From CAYRHJ01 sp964424105 (GTDB lineage Bacteria; Planctomycetota; Phycisphaerae; UBA1845), in the NCBI GenBank assembly GCA_964424105.1, contig CAYRHJ010000036.1, positions 1 to 64,000 of the forward strand: DNA of 64,000 bases. The letters run 5' to 3'. The translations under genes were made by a program, and so were the position numbers. Below the pieces are notes generated by a model that saw nothing but the letters and a program-made list of their open reading frames with translations, was not told the DNA's origin and made no database searches. Positions 36,373-46,205 of this stretch are shown in pieces. How positions within the stretch are numbered: the first letter of the stretch is position 1; each line of letters opens with the position of its first letter.

Positions 36373-38745
36373 CTATTCGATCTCGATCGGTGTTACGATA
36401 CCATCAAATGACGCTCGGCCGGCGAAACCTTCAAGCGAGGAATCCTGGGACACACCCGCAGCTCTCAGATAGACTGTACGCGGGAGGTCGTCAAAATACA
36501 GGCCCCATTTGGCTTTTCGATTCACCGAGTCCCACACGCCGCCGTCACTGGCGGATAAGAACACCCAACCTTCCGGCACATGAAATTCAAAGGCTGTGGC
36601 CAACGTTCCCGCCGGCGGTTCCACCATGATAGGGATACTCGCCAAACTGCGCTTGTCGTATCGACCACGCCGAACGGTGCGGAGCTCGGCAAACGATGCA
36701 TTCAATCCCTCGCCGACCTCACCCATCAGACCGGCCGAGGCGGGTGCGGGAGAAGAACATGCCCCCGTGGCAGGAGATGGACACGAGCCGTTCGGCGACC
36801 AATTACTGATCGTGTCATCGAAGCAATAGCATTCACCGCCCTGGTAAAGGAACGCTGCTCGAACCATACCTGCAAGATCGTCATTACACCCCGTTCGCCA
36901 CGAACAAGCATACCCGATGACCTCACAAAGCTCGACCCGGCCATCCTGACAAGATGAAGCGCCGCAGCCGCAGCCAACGCACGGCGAGCAACCTGGCTGA
37001 ACGTCGTCAGCAGGAAGCTGCGGGAAACAACTCTCGTCCACGCAGCGGTCGCCGGCATTACAAAACAGGCTGTTGATTCCGTTGATTGAAATCTGGCCAC
37101 AGAAGCAATGTTGCCCCGTGGCGCTCACCGGAACCATGACATCATAAGACACCTCGGCGGGGAACGGTGCAAAGAATGGCCCCCATTTCACCTTGTCGTT
37201 GATCGCGTCATATCCTCCGGAGTTGCTAACGTTGCTGATCAGGGTCCAACCGGCTGGAGGCGAATCTTCCAGTCCAATGGCGAACGTTCCGGGCGGTATG
37301 TTCAAGGCTATTCGAACGGTTTTGACCAAGCCCTGACAGTATCCGACGCGAGGTTGGGTCAGATCGCGAGTGGCGAAACAACTGCCGCCGCCGTCGCATT
37401 CATCCGGAATGCCGTTCCCGTTGCAATCGTCGGACGATGCGGATGAGATTTCACACGAATCGGGCACGCCGTTGGGTTGACAATCGTCCTCCGCCCCCGA
37501 ACCAATTTCACATTCGTCGGCGACGCCGTTCAGATTGCAATCAGCCTCGCATTCGTCCGGCACACCGTTGAATTGACAATCGATGCTTGTCCCGCTTGCG
37601 ATATCACAAATGTCCGGAACACCGTTCGCTTGACAGTCGGTGCTGGTCCCCAGGGCGATGTCGCACGTATCAGCGATGCCGTTGCCGTTGCAATCAGACT
37701 CGCAAAGATCGGGTATCCCGTTTGGCTGGCAATCCTGCACGGTACCGGCAGCGATGTCACACGAATCAGGAATGTTATTGCTGTTGCAATCCGGATCTGT
37801 TCCGGAAGCAATATCGCAGACGTCGGGACGGCCGTTTCCATTACAGTCCAACGCCGTTCCCGATGCAATGTCACACGAATCCGGAATTGTGTTTCCATTA
37901 CAGTCCAGCGCCGTTCCCGATGCAATGTCACACGAATCCGGCACGCCGTTCGGTTGACAATCCACGAATGCTTCACATGCGTCAGGTGTGCCGTTGCCGT
38001 TGCAATCCGCGTCGCATGCGTCGGGTATGCCGTTGCTGTTGCAATCCGGGCCGCAACCGACCGAGCAGAATGGGCCGGCGATTTCACATTCGTCCGGAAT
38101 GGTATTTGAATTGCAATCCTGCGACGTTCCGAGCGCTATGTCGGTCGCATCCGCGACGTTGTTGTTATTACAATCGATCGTGATGGTGACCGAAGCCGTA
38201 CCGCGGACTCGCAAGATGTCCACGCCGGCGGAGGTTCCCGAAGCCACCAGAGTCTGATTGGTTCCTTGTGTCAAAGGCATCGTGATCAAGGTAGGGCTGG
38301 TGGTCGTCGCCAGCGCTTTGAAACGTAACGTAGTGACGTGCAAACCGGGCGTAGGAGTCGCCTGCGCTATCGGACTCGGTGGAAACCGCGAAAGGGCCTC
38401 GTAATACGCATCGCCATCCAACAATGACGTATTCAAGCTGTTCGTGCCAGGAAGTGATGAAGAAAGCCAACTGTACGGACCGTCATTCGTGATGCCCAAA
38501 AACTCGAGCTTGGTCGAATTCCAATTAAGAATGACCTGAATGGCCGCGATGGCAGAACTCGACGTGGGAGACGACGAAACGCACCTCAGTTGAACGTTGA
38601 AGATATCGCCAACCTCACGAGTGTGCGAACCCGGACTGAATGTGAGGTCCACTAAAATCTGGCCTCGGGCCTCGTGCGAAAACGCCAGCGCGAACATCAG
38701 GCAACCAATGATGCGACCAAACATTTGATTTCTTGTGCAGGACAT
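36373..38745 (-). CDS. Large secreted protein: cohesin-like module plus DCNGNGIPD repeat array
   Basis: About 790 residues; ATG 38745 is preceded by aggaag. Signal peptide to about ARG-28. Residues about 30-190 form a cohesin-like beta-sandwich (REVGDIFNVQLRC; AIAAIQVILNWNSTKLEFLG) related to that in the 34270-35619 gene. About 195-445 is an array of 20-odd-residue repeats of the type DCNGNTIPDSCDIASGTAL, with Asp/Asn patterns suited to calcium and paired cysteines. Two beta modules of the kind seen in the neighbouring 208-residue protein follow (around 450-560 and 680-780), with a Cys-rich stretch between. No catalytic motif was seen. It is probably a structural surface or extracellular protein. 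Confidence 0.7.
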   Translation of the reverse strand: MSCTRNQMFGRIIGCLMFALAFSHEARGQILVDLTFSPGSHTREVGDIFNVQLRCVSSSPTSSSAIAAIQVILNWNSTKLEFLGITNDGPYSWLSSSLPGTNSLNTSLLDGDAYYEALSRFPPSPIAQATPTPGLHVTTLRFKALATTTSPTLITMPLTQGTNQTLVASGTSAGVDILRVRGTASVTITIDCNNNNVADATDIALGTSQDCNSNTIPDECEIAGPFCSVGCGPDCNSNGIPDACDADCNGNGTPDACEAFVDCQPNGVPDSCDIASGTALDCNGNTIPDSCDIASGTALDCNGNGRPDVCDIASGTDPDCNSNNIPDSCDIAAGTVQDCQPNGIPDLCESDCNGNGIADTCDIALGTSTDCQANGVPDICDIASGTSIDCQFNGVPDECEADCNLNGVADECEIGSGAEDDCQPNGVPDSCEISSASSDDCNGNGIPDECDGGGSCFATRDLTQPRVGYCQGLVKTVRIALNIPPGTFAIGLEDSPPAGWTLISNVSNSGGYDAINDKVKWGPFFAPFPAEVSYDVMVPVSATGQHCFCGQISINGINSLFCNAGDRCVDESCFPQLPADDVQPGCSPCVGCGCGASSCQDGRVELCEVIGYACSWRTGCNDDLAGMVRAAFLYQGGECYCFDDTISNWSPNGSCPSPATGACSSPAPASAGLMGEVGEGLNASFAELRTVRRGRYDKRSLASIPIMVEPPAGTLATAFEFHVPEGWVFLSASDGGVWDSVNRKAKWGLYFDDLPRTVYLRAAGVSQDSSLEGFAGRASFDGIVTPIEIE
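37381..38175 (-). repeat. Coding tandem repeats (DCNGNGIPD-type)
   Basis: This part of the secreted protein gene holds about twelve degenerate units of roughly 60 bases. The most similar neighbours, around 37845-37940, share the run gttcccgatgcaatgtcaca and following bases. Spacing and frame are conserved while sequence varies, so the array is under protein-level selection and is not a CRISPR. Confidence 0.7.
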
Positions 38746-39149
38746 GTCTTCTTGCTTCCTTCCTCTACGAACCAAATCCGTCGGCCCGATGCCAATGCGC
38801 ACCGCAGCCGATCGCACCTTCTCCCCTGCTGACCATGTCAATGAGTCCGAGCCGGACCGCAATAGAGTGCGGCCGATCATCTAACGAGTGTAACGTGAAA
38901 CACGTTGATAGTCAACAATCTATAATTCTTGCGCATACACCGTCAATTTAGTTTGCGCATTGGTGATGAATGTATCTCGGTGCGATAATCCTGGAACGAA
39001 AAAGAAGCCGCCGAATATATTGGCAGAGTTTTTTGCAGACCATGAAAAAACCGGCGTGCGGCCCGAAGAACCGCACGCCGGCTAACTTCAAAATTGACCT
39101 CTCATCAAACCGTTGGAGCTATTCGCTCCGGGTTCGATTCGTGGTCGGT
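38746..39149. other. Intergenic region with terminator
   Basis: Holds the terminator of the 39150-42188 gene (listed separately) and an AT-rich stretch around 38880-38960 that is the likely promoter region of the 36373-38745 gene. No gene was recognised. Confidence 0.55.
39045..39081 (-). terminator. Strong Rho-independent terminator
   Basis: An 11-bp perfect stem (ccggcgtgcgg at 39051-39061 with ccgcacgccgg at 39071-39081) around a 9-nt loop is followed on the minus strand by tttttt (39050-39045). It lies about 70 nt past the stop of the minus-strand 1012-residue gene, which it should terminate. Confidence 0.9.
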
Positions 39150-42100
39150 TTAGCGCAATCCTCGGACGGAGCGCGAGCCACGGATGTCGCGACCGTTCTT
39201 CAGGTCGCGAGCGTCATCCGAACCCGAATCCACGCCACCGTTCTGGAGGTGCAGCGCCATGTCGGTCAGGTCAACCACCCCGTCCCGATTCACGTCAGCC
39301 GTAATGGCTTCACGACCAAAGCCCATCTCCACCAATTCGTCGACGGAGATTGACTCGCGGCCCGGATTGATCGGCGGGGCCGGTGCCGGGTTGCAAACGG
39401 GTTCGCAACCGGCTTTGTCGTTATTGAACAGGTTGATCAGAATGAAGGAGAAGTCCAACAGACTGACCTTTCCGTCGCCATTGATGTCACCGTGCGTCAA
39501 CGGAGTGCCGCAAGGTGTATTGGCGCCCGGAAGCGGGTTGTTGGCCACTGCGGCCAGGTAAGCGACGAAGTCGATAACATCGATTCGACCGATCCCGTCG
39601 CCGTCCAGACCGTTGAGGTTACCATTCACCAGCCAGTGGCACTCATCGCTCAGGTCCTTGGCACCCTTGAACGACGCGAACCACACATCACCCTTGCCAG
39701 GAACATTCTGGCAGGTCACGTCACACACCGCATTCAGCGTGTGAAGCGGGTCACGGGCCGTCACGCAGGCATAGTTGCCGGGCGGGACCTTGGACTGAGA
39801 CACACCGTGGCCGGGGATGTTGTACGGGAACCCGAAGGTCGTATCCGCGCACGTGCCGATGGTCACCGGATTGGCGATGTTGCCGCAATCGGTCACCTCG
39901 AACTCGATACCGCGGACGATCGGGCCTGCCTGCATCGTCGGCGACAGTTCCACTTCGACATGCAGGCCGTTCTGCCCGCTGTTGCCGATCTGGAACACGC
40001 AGTCGCTGCTGTTTCCGCAGCTATCAGCGATACCACTGCAATCGATCGTGGTCACGCCCGGCGGGAAGCAGCCACCGCTGTTCAGCAGATGACCGACCGC
40101 CGCGCCGGCATTGTGCGAGATCTGGCAGTTGACCGGCAGATCGCCGTCGCAATTGTCGGTCGCCGTGATCGGATCCCAATTCACGCAACGAACCACGCCA
40201 CCGCAATCGGCATTGCCGAAAGCCTTGATATCAATATCAGGACAGTTGACTTCCGGACCCGTGCTGTCGACGTTGATCTTGCCCGAGTTGCAGGGCAGGA
40301 CCAGATTGCCGCAGATACCGTCGGGACCGAAGTGACCGGCTGGGCAGATTTCCTGTCCTTCCGCACCACCCAAACGCGTGGGCGGATTGTGCGAACGGAA
40401 GCTCACACCCTGGTTCTTGCACTCGCCGGAGGCGTTGAACAAGATCGTCGCCACCGTGGCAGGACCACTGGTTCCCAGGCAGATCGCGCCGGGATTTTCG
40501 CCCACCACGTAGTCAATCGTGCCAGCCACTTCATCCACGAACTCTACCAGGACCGTGTTGAACACCCCGCCGCCAGGCGTGATGCTCTTGAAGTCCAAGC
40601 CACTGGTGTCGTACGAAAGGAAGAACTGGGCCGCACAGACCAGTTGAGTCGAGAAGGCCATATCGACCGTCACCTCAACCTGGCCGCCCTCGGTGTAACC
40701 ACAGGCACCGGCTGAAGGAGCCGGACCAGCCGGAGCCGCATTCAAGCACAGCTCTGGGTTCTCAATGCAAACACAGAAAGGACCGGCGCCGTCGTCGATG
40801 CAATCGGCAGCAGCAGCCGGGCAATCACCAAGCCCAGCCGGACACGGAATGCTGTTGATGTCCGTGTTCACACAGACGTCGCCGGCTTCGTTGCACGCAT
40901 CGGTCGTGCAAACGGCGCCGTCACTGCAATTGCGCGGACTGCTGACCGAGCAGGTGCCCGATCCGCAAGTATCGCCGACCGTGCAGAACAAACCGTCATT
41001 ACAGGGCACGCCATTTGTGGTGTTATTGGCGTCGTCGGGATCAGTGAAGACCTCAACGCAGCCGCCATTGGCCGGCTGGCAATCCCACATCAGGCAGACG
41101 CTGCTGTTGGGACCGCAATCAGCGTCATGGAGGGGGTCGCCCGCAGGCAGAGCTGCATTGCAGAACGCCGCACAGTTGAGTTCCAAATTACCAGAAACCT
41201 CAACGCCGTCACCACCGACCTGAATCAGGTAGGTGCTGCCCTGAGCCACGACTACGGAGTAATTGCTCCCGCAATCGATCGCATCACCGTCGCCCGGCGT
41301 GCAGCCAATGCCGGCGCCGTAAATGACCGCATTACCCGCACTCGCGTCCACGGTCAAGTTGCCCGTGCAGCTCGCGGTATACTCGAACCACACATCAGGC
41401 AGAACGTTGCCCGGACCGCAGGCCGTCACCGGCGTGGGGCCGTCCGACGTTCCGCAGGTGGTGTCGTACGGATGCGTACCGTCACCGACGGACTCCGCAT
41501 CGGCACAATCGTCATTCTGCGGAGCGATACGAATGATCAGGTTCTCGAACGACGTGTCGACCGGATTCTGGTTGGCATCGAACACGATACTGTTCGGAGC
41601 GCCCGGGTTCACCGCGGGGGTGTCCAAGGCACCGAAGCGGTGGTCACCGCAGGCATCAGCGGAAACCACGAAATCGATCTGACCCTGGTGGTTACCGGCT
41701 GTGGTGATGGTACGAGGACCATTACCGGGCAGGTCGGACGTAACAAATCCGAAGAAACCGGCCGGCGACCCTGGTTGTGTCGCGATGCCGCAAGTGCCGC
41801 CGCTGTTCTGATCGAGCGGGCTGCACTGCGTCCCGGCGTTCTGAACCGTGTTGATCGTCCACCCGGGGTGGGTACCACCGGTGACGATCATGGCGCTGCT
41901 GCAATCCACTTGCACACCACCGACGGCGCCGCCGTCCAGACAGGAGTCATCATTCGTACGCACCTGGAGACCGGCACTTGTGAGATTGGCGCCCAATCCT
42001 TGAACAAAAAGGACCATGGAGACGGTGTCACCCTGGCCGGCGTAAACAATCGTCGGACCCGACGGATAAGACGCCGGGCTGTCGCCCGCGGGCACCCAAA

Positions 42101-42188
42101 ATGTTCGGGCGACCGGCTGGGCTGAAACTGAGGCGCACAATGCGCCTACAAAACAAGAACAAACAATACCTTTGAAAACTTTACTCAT
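39150..42188 (-). CDS. Large secreted Cys-rich protein: PPC-like, cohesin-like, HYR and dockerin-like modules
   Basis: 1012 residues; ggaaggaacgaggc precedes the ATG. Signal peptide to about VSA-22. Modules in order: an unassigned beta domain (about 25-220); a PPC-like domain (NDDCADAESVGDGTHPYDT; PDVWFEYTASCTGNLTVDA); a disulfide-rich repeat stretch (about 340-460); a cohesin-like module (GQVEVTVDMAFSTQLVCAAQFFLSYDTSGL split over about 500-610); a HYR-like domain (PEVNCPDIDI... ITATDNCDGDLPVNC ...FPPGVTTIDC); a further domain (about 740-860); and dockerin-like repeats (GDINGDGKVSLLDFSFILI; ADVNRDGVVDLTDMALHL). An unusual basic tail of Arg/Gly/Ser follows. Export and calcium-dependent folding are likely; the partner or substrate is unknown. 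Confidence 0.72.
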   Translation of the reverse strand: MSKVFKGIVCSCFVGALCASVSAQPVARTFWVPAGDSPASYPSGPTIVYAGQGDTVSMVLFVQGLGANLTSAGLQVRTNDDSCLDGGAVGGVQVDCSSAMIVTGGTHPGWTINTVQNAGTQCSPLDQNSGGTCGIATQPGSPAGFFGFVTSDLPGNGPRTITTAGNHQGQIDFVVSADACGDHRFGALDTPAVNPGAPNSIVFDANQNPVDTSFENLIIRIAPQNDDCADAESVGDGTHPYDTTCGTSDGPTPVTACGPGNVLPDVWFEYTASCTGNLTVDASAGNAVIYGAGIGCTPGDGDAIDCGSNYSVVVAQGSTYLIQVGGDGVEVSGNLELNCAAFCNAALPAGDPLHDADCGPNSSVCLMWDCQPANGGCVEVFTDPDDANNTTNGVPCNDGLFCTVGDTCGSGTCSVSSPRNCSDGAVCTTDACNEAGDVCVNTDINSIPCPAGLGDCPAAAADCIDDGAGPFCVCIENPELCLNAAPAGPAPSAGACGYTEGGQVEVTVDMAFSTQLVCAAQFFLSYDTSGLDFKSITPGGGVFNTVLVEFVDEVAGTIDYVVGENPGAICLGTSGPATVATILFNASGECKNQGVSFRSHNPPTRLGGAEGQEICPAGHFGPDGICGNLVLPCNSGKINVDSTGPEVNCPDIDIKAFGNADCGGVVRCVNWDPITATDNCDGDLPVNCQISHNAGAAVGHLLNSGGCFPPGVTTIDCSGIADSCGNSSDCVFQIGNSGQNGLHVEVELSPTMQAGPIVRGIEFEVTDCGNIANPVTIGTCADTTFGFPYNIPGHGVSQSKVPPGNYACVTARDPLHTLNAVCDVTCQNVPGKGDVWFASFKGAKDLSDECHWLVNGNLNGLDGDGIGRIDVIDFVAYLAAVANNPLPGANTPCGTPLTHGDINGDGKVSLLDFSFILINLFNNDKAGCEPVCNPAPAPPINPGRESISVDELVEMGFGREAITADVNRDGVVDLTDMALHLQNGGVDSGSDDARDLKNGRDIRGSRSVRGLR

Positions 42189-42721
42189 GCCTCGTTCCTT
42201 CCTTTTGGACTAACTCGCACCGAGCTCTTCCTCCAAAATCTTTCTAACGAGAATAGGCAAGCGAAGCTCGCCCAAGACGTTAAAACGACCGATTCCAAAT
42301 GTCATGTACCTGGCTTTTACGAACCCTCCTCTTGCTTGAATAAACCACGCACCCATTGACTCGTCCATCTCGATCAACCCGTCGGCGGAATCGAGAACTC
42401 TTGCGTCCGCTCTGCGAACAAAAAAACAACAACGTCCGTTTGCGTCATGTTGATGCCGCTTTGTTCAGACATCACCCGACGACCTCACCCCGCTCAGCGC
42501 GAGGCGCCGTGTGACATTTTCGCTCCGCCACACCAACGTTCAGAAACTTTTTCAAACCCCCAGAAAGGGGGCGTTTAGCGACGCTTAGGTCGCGTACGTG
42601 CGATCGCCGATCACAGAATTGTGCGGCCTACGGGTCACCCTCCTTTCTCCGTATAGCCAACTTGGATTCGGACTGCACGTCAAAATGATCTTCACTGCCA
42701 GCCGTTTCAGGCACGCACTCA
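42189..42721. other. Intergenic region
   Basis: A 533-bp gap between two same-strand secreted protein genes. A short hairpin (ccccc/ggggg, 42557-42571) could end the upstream minus-strand transcript, although the T-tract after it is interrupted. The part next to 42188 should carry the promoter of the 1012-residue gene. No gene was recognised. Confidence 0.45.
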
Positions 42722-45259
42722 TTATGGGCACGGGCACTGAATAGCCAGAGTATAACGACCTTGGGTCCCCTGTGCAAAGGCCCCAAGCTCAATTATGTAA
42801 ATATTTCCTACAATTAAATTCTGAACGCAAATATTACCCATAAAGAACCCCGCACCTGTGCCTTCGTCCTCACTACAGCCCACCTCGACCCATGCAGACT
42901 TGTCACAGACGTTGGATTGGTTGACGGAATACACGGCAAATTCGGAATCCGTTGCCGGAGGCGTGACGACCGTGTCGGTGCGGAAACGCATGCTGGTCCC
43001 AGCGGCTACAAATTCCAAAAATACAGTGCCGCTTCCGTTTCCGAGCCAACAACTGCCTTCGGGGTCATCGCCCGCGTTGGTGGCGTTGGTATTGTCTACA
43101 ATGAGTGTTTGGCCACAGCTTACGGAGATTCTGCCGGTGCATTCGTCGTTGGGAGGTCTACAGGCAAACAGCGGACAAGTCTCACCGATGCTCCAAAGCC
43201 CGTCTTGGGCTAGGCAGTCTTCCTGCGAGGTCGTACCGACGCAGATCTGATCCACGCAACAGGCTCCTTGCGGAACAACGCTTTGGCAGGTGACGGTCAG
43301 GGTGCCCAGCCCGCCGCCTGTCGGCTGATCTGCGCCGACGCGAATCTTGTAGCATTGGCCTTGTGTGGCTGCGATGACGGTTCTCGACTGGAAACCGCAG
43401 GTATCGTCATCGCAATCAAGTTTGATGTTGTCGGCGACGGGACAAACATCGCAACGGTCATAGACCGTTAGTTTGGTGTCATAAGTTGAGCCGCAGGTCT
43501 CGATGAAGGCGGTGCCGTTGCACTCGGCGGTATAGTTGAACCAGATGTCGTTATTGACCTGATTGTTGCCTGAAAAGAGGCAGGTGGGGTGCGGTGGGCC
43601 ATCGGTGGTGGCGGCGCGGGTGTCGAAGGCCAGCGGCGTGTTTGAAGCGAGAATGGCCAGCGCATCGGAGCAGGAGTCGTTGAGCGGTGCTTCCAGCATG
43701 CAGTTTTCGTCACAGCCGTCGCCGGGGTTGCGATTTCCATCGTCACACTCTTCGCCGCCTCCGACGACGTTGTCGCCGCAGATGGCCACTCCGCAATCGG
43801 GGGGATTGGTGCAGGGTGTATTGTTGTCCGAGACAACGAGGACGAAATCGCCCTTTTCGCTGAATTCACCATGAACGAAGATCAAGTATTCAGCCCCGAT
43901 GTCCGTGCACCATTCCACTCGCGAACGGAAGCCACATCCGGGGATGTTGTCATTGGCTGTTACACATCGCGGGGTGTCGCAATCCGAACAAAAGACGGTG
44001 AGTTTCGTGTCGAAGGACGGATCGGTCAGGCAGGTGTGGGCGGCCAACCTGTTGCCGGTGCCGATGACCTTGTACCAGACGCCGGGTGCGGTGTTCTGAA
44101 CGTTGCTGCACGTGGGAAGAATTTTGGTTTGGGATCCGAGAGTCGTTCCTTCGATGGTGATGGGCACATCGATCAAGGTGGCGGTTTCGCATTCGTCCGA
44201 CGCGGGCGGCGGGCAGACTTCGCATTTATTGCGGGCGAGGGCCGCACAATCCGAATCCCATGTTCCGGAGCAGCACGTAGAATCGATGTCGCATACGATT
44301 TCGCAACAGGACACATCCTCGCATAGCGCGGTGCCGTTACCACCATCCTGGCAGCAATCGCCCTCACCGGGGCCACAGAGTTGGGCGCAGGAGTCACAGT
44401 CGACGGTCAGCGTGTATTGGGCACCGCAGGGAACGTCCGTGGTCTGCACCGGCTCGACGGAAACGTAGTAGTTTCCAGCCGGCAGACAATCGGACCAGTT
44501 GATGGATTCACAAGGATCCACAAGGATTTCGGTAATAAGCTGAAGGTTGGCGCAGTGATCAGTGACATCGGGGACATGGAACAGGCGATAACGCGCTTCA
44601 AACTCGGCGGCTCCGCTGAGCATGAGCAGGCGATCTTCGGGGAGTTCGAGATGATACCAATCGGTATCACGCAGTTCGGGGATCGGCCCGCAACAACCCG
44701 GTAGCCCGGAGAAAACTCGCGCGACGGCTACGGCATCCAGCAGATTCAGATGGCCATCGCCGCCGCACGGCGAAATATCGTCCTGCTCGAACGTGCAGTT
44801 ATCGAACAGACCGGTGATGCCGTCCACGACGCACAACAAGTCGAGCAGGTTGACGTCGCCGTCTCGATTCACGTCTTCCGGCAATTCGCAGGTGCAGTTG
44901 CCGCCGCAGAAAGTTCCCGATGTTCCGCAGATGGATTGGCCACATTCGATGGGGATGAATTGAGCGGTGGATTCGTCACATCCGCCGTTTACGTGGTCGA
45001 CGTAGGTGCATAGGCCATTGTCGCAAGGCTCGTTGGCTGGGCAATCGTTGGAAGACTCGCAGGCCACGTCGAAAACGGTACAGACGGCTTCCGGTTCCAA
45101 CGTCTTGGCGGGACCGCAGCTTACGGTGCAGTTTCCGAAGGGAGAAGCGTGCGCGGGTGCCGCGAATGGTTGATGAAGGAATGCGAAAATAGCGCTCCAA
45201 AGGCAGGCTTGGCTGAGCCGGGAAGAAACGAACCGTACGTTATTGCGATGAATGGTCAT
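42722..45259 (-). CDS. Large secreted Cys-rich protein with internal dockerin-like module and PPC-like domains
   Basis: 845 residues. The signal peptide ends near AHA. A disulfide-rich N-terminal segment (about 40-125) is followed by an internal copy of the dockerin-like tag (VNRDGDVNLLDLLCVVDGI; ISPCGGDGHLNLLDAVAVA; GCCGP, about 128-195). Then come several PPC-like beta domains (for example NDSCSDALAILASNTPLAF...DIWFNYTAECNGTAFIETC and NDECTGRISVSCGQTLIV) and one Cys-rich EECDDGNRNPGDGCDENC repeat of the kind found in myxobacterial and planctomycete surface proteins. The tag is normally C-terminal in this cluster, so the internal position may mark a fusion. No catalytic residues were seen. 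The role is probably adhesive or structural. Confidence 0.7.
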   Translation of the reverse strand: MTIHRNNVRFVSSRLSQACLWSAIFAFLHQPFAAPAHASPFGNCTVSCGPAKTLEPEAVCTVFDVACESSNDCPANEPCDNGLCTYVDHVNGGCDESTAQFIPIECGQSICGTSGTFCGGNCTCELPEDVNRDGDVNLLDLLCVVDGITGLFDNCTFEQDDISPCGGDGHLNLLDAVAVARVFSGLPGCCGPIPELRDTDWYHLELPEDRLLMLSGAAEFEARYRLFHVPDVTDHCANLQLITEILVDPCESINWSDCLPAGNYYVSVEPVQTTDVPCGAQYTLTVDCDSCAQLCGPGEGDCCQDGGNGTALCEDVSCCEIVCDIDSTCCSGTWDSDCAALARNKCEVCPPPASDECETATLIDVPITIEGTTLGSQTKILPTCSNVQNTAPGVWYKVIGTGNRLAAHTCLTDPSFDTKLTVFCSDCDTPRCVTANDNIPGCGFRSRVEWCTDIGAEYLIFVHGEFSEKGDFVLVVSDNNTPCTNPPDCGVAICGDNVVGGGEECDDGNRNPGDGCDENCMLEAPLNDSCSDALAILASNTPLAFDTRAATTDGPPHPTCLFSGNNQVNNDIWFNYTAECNGTAFIETCGSTYDTKLTVYDRCDVCPVADNIKLDCDDDTCGFQSRTVIAATQGQCYKIRVGADQPTGGGLGTLTVTCQSVVPQGACCVDQICVGTTSQEDCLAQDGLWSIGETCPLFACRPPNDECTGRISVSCGQTLIVDNTNATNAGDDPEGSCWLGNGSGTVFLEFVAAGTSMRFRTDTVVTPPATDSEFAVYSVNQSNVCDKSAWVEVGCSEDEGTGAGFFMGNICVQNLIVGNIYIIELGAFAQGTQGRYTLAIQCPCP

Positions 45260-46205
45260 AATAGGATAATTTCCCCCAGATCGACGTAAACAATCAGACC
45301 CGAGCCATTTATCGGTCGATGCGCACGGCGAATGGTCCTGCTTCGCTTAGCAAATCGCTGTTGCCTTCAAGGAATCTTAGCGAGACAATTTCCATGGCAA
45401 CCCCAGGCGCTGGCACACCTGAATCGAACGCGCTGTCATGAACAGCAGGTCAAAACAGCTAAAATTCAAAAATTGAGGTGGTGCTTCTTTCCCTCACACA
45501 CCCGCTCCGCGTACTCGCCAGCGCCACGCGGACCGGCACCGCGCGGCGTTGCGACAGATGACGCGGCGACGGCCCCCCCGGTCCGCCGACCTTCCCGTTT
45601 GTATCAAATCCGTTTGTGAATTGCAAGGAAGAACCTGGGTCAACAACCCCGAACGCCGATCATCGGGATCCCACCCATCACTGCGTGATGGATGGGGCAC
45701 CCCCGGCGTTTCGTGCGATGTTTTGGGGAACTTCCGGAAAACAAGCTCGGAATCAGCGGGTTGGGAGTAGGCCTGAATGTTTTATCGGAGGTCTTCCAAT
45801 TCGTTTGGGTTCCGAAAACACGAACAATCGATCGTCGGTCGGGTGCATCAGGAACGCGATTTTGGCGTTGGCGCACCTATGTGACGAACGGCGGATGGTC
45901 GAGATTAGTAATCGACGACGCGGCGATTTCGCGACATCCGATGAACGATAGTCGTTCGCCGATGAACCCACGGTATGGTTGACAAACTCTTCGCAGTTCA
46001 AGAATTGCAATCGCGAATCGAATGCCAAGGGGATGTCCATGAAATGGCTGGGGATGTGTAACGGTGTGGTAACCAGGCTGGCTGCGGGCTTGAAGCGATC
46101 GCAATGAAGGTCGTACCATCAGCCGACAAGAGATGGCTGCGTGTTCAGCCATTTAGATATTGGAAATGAACGGATGAGTGCACACTAGCGAATTCGGAGG
46201 TAAAC
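45260..46205. other. Gene-free region with dispersed repeat
   Basis: A 946-bp region between divergent genes. Short frames on both strands lack ribosome binding sites and recognisable products. It contains the second copy of the dispersed hairpin at 45659-45703. The last bases carry the good ribosome binding site (ggagg) for the DUF1573-thioredoxin gene. Otherwise I see nothing. Confidence 0.5.
45659..45703 (+). repeat. Dispersed hairpin repeat, copy 2
   Basis: This is the counterpart of positions 158-203. The stem arms are 45669-45681 and 45685-45697 around a tgc loop. It keeps the same internal C/A mismatch and has an A-T pair (45680/45686) where copy 1 has G-C. Confidence 0.7.

Noticed and set aside
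37381..38175. CRISPR-like repeats
   Set aside because: The units are degenerate, without unique spacers, and keep one reading frame. They encode calcium-type protein repeats.
39492..40715. 407-codon frame on the plus strand
   Set aside because: It lies opposite a strongly supported secreted protein gene, has no ribosome binding site or recognisable domain, and reflects codon bias of the real gene.
45640..46040. Overlapping short frames on both strands
   Set aside because: They have no start signals, no domain content, and lie across the dispersed hairpin repeat region.
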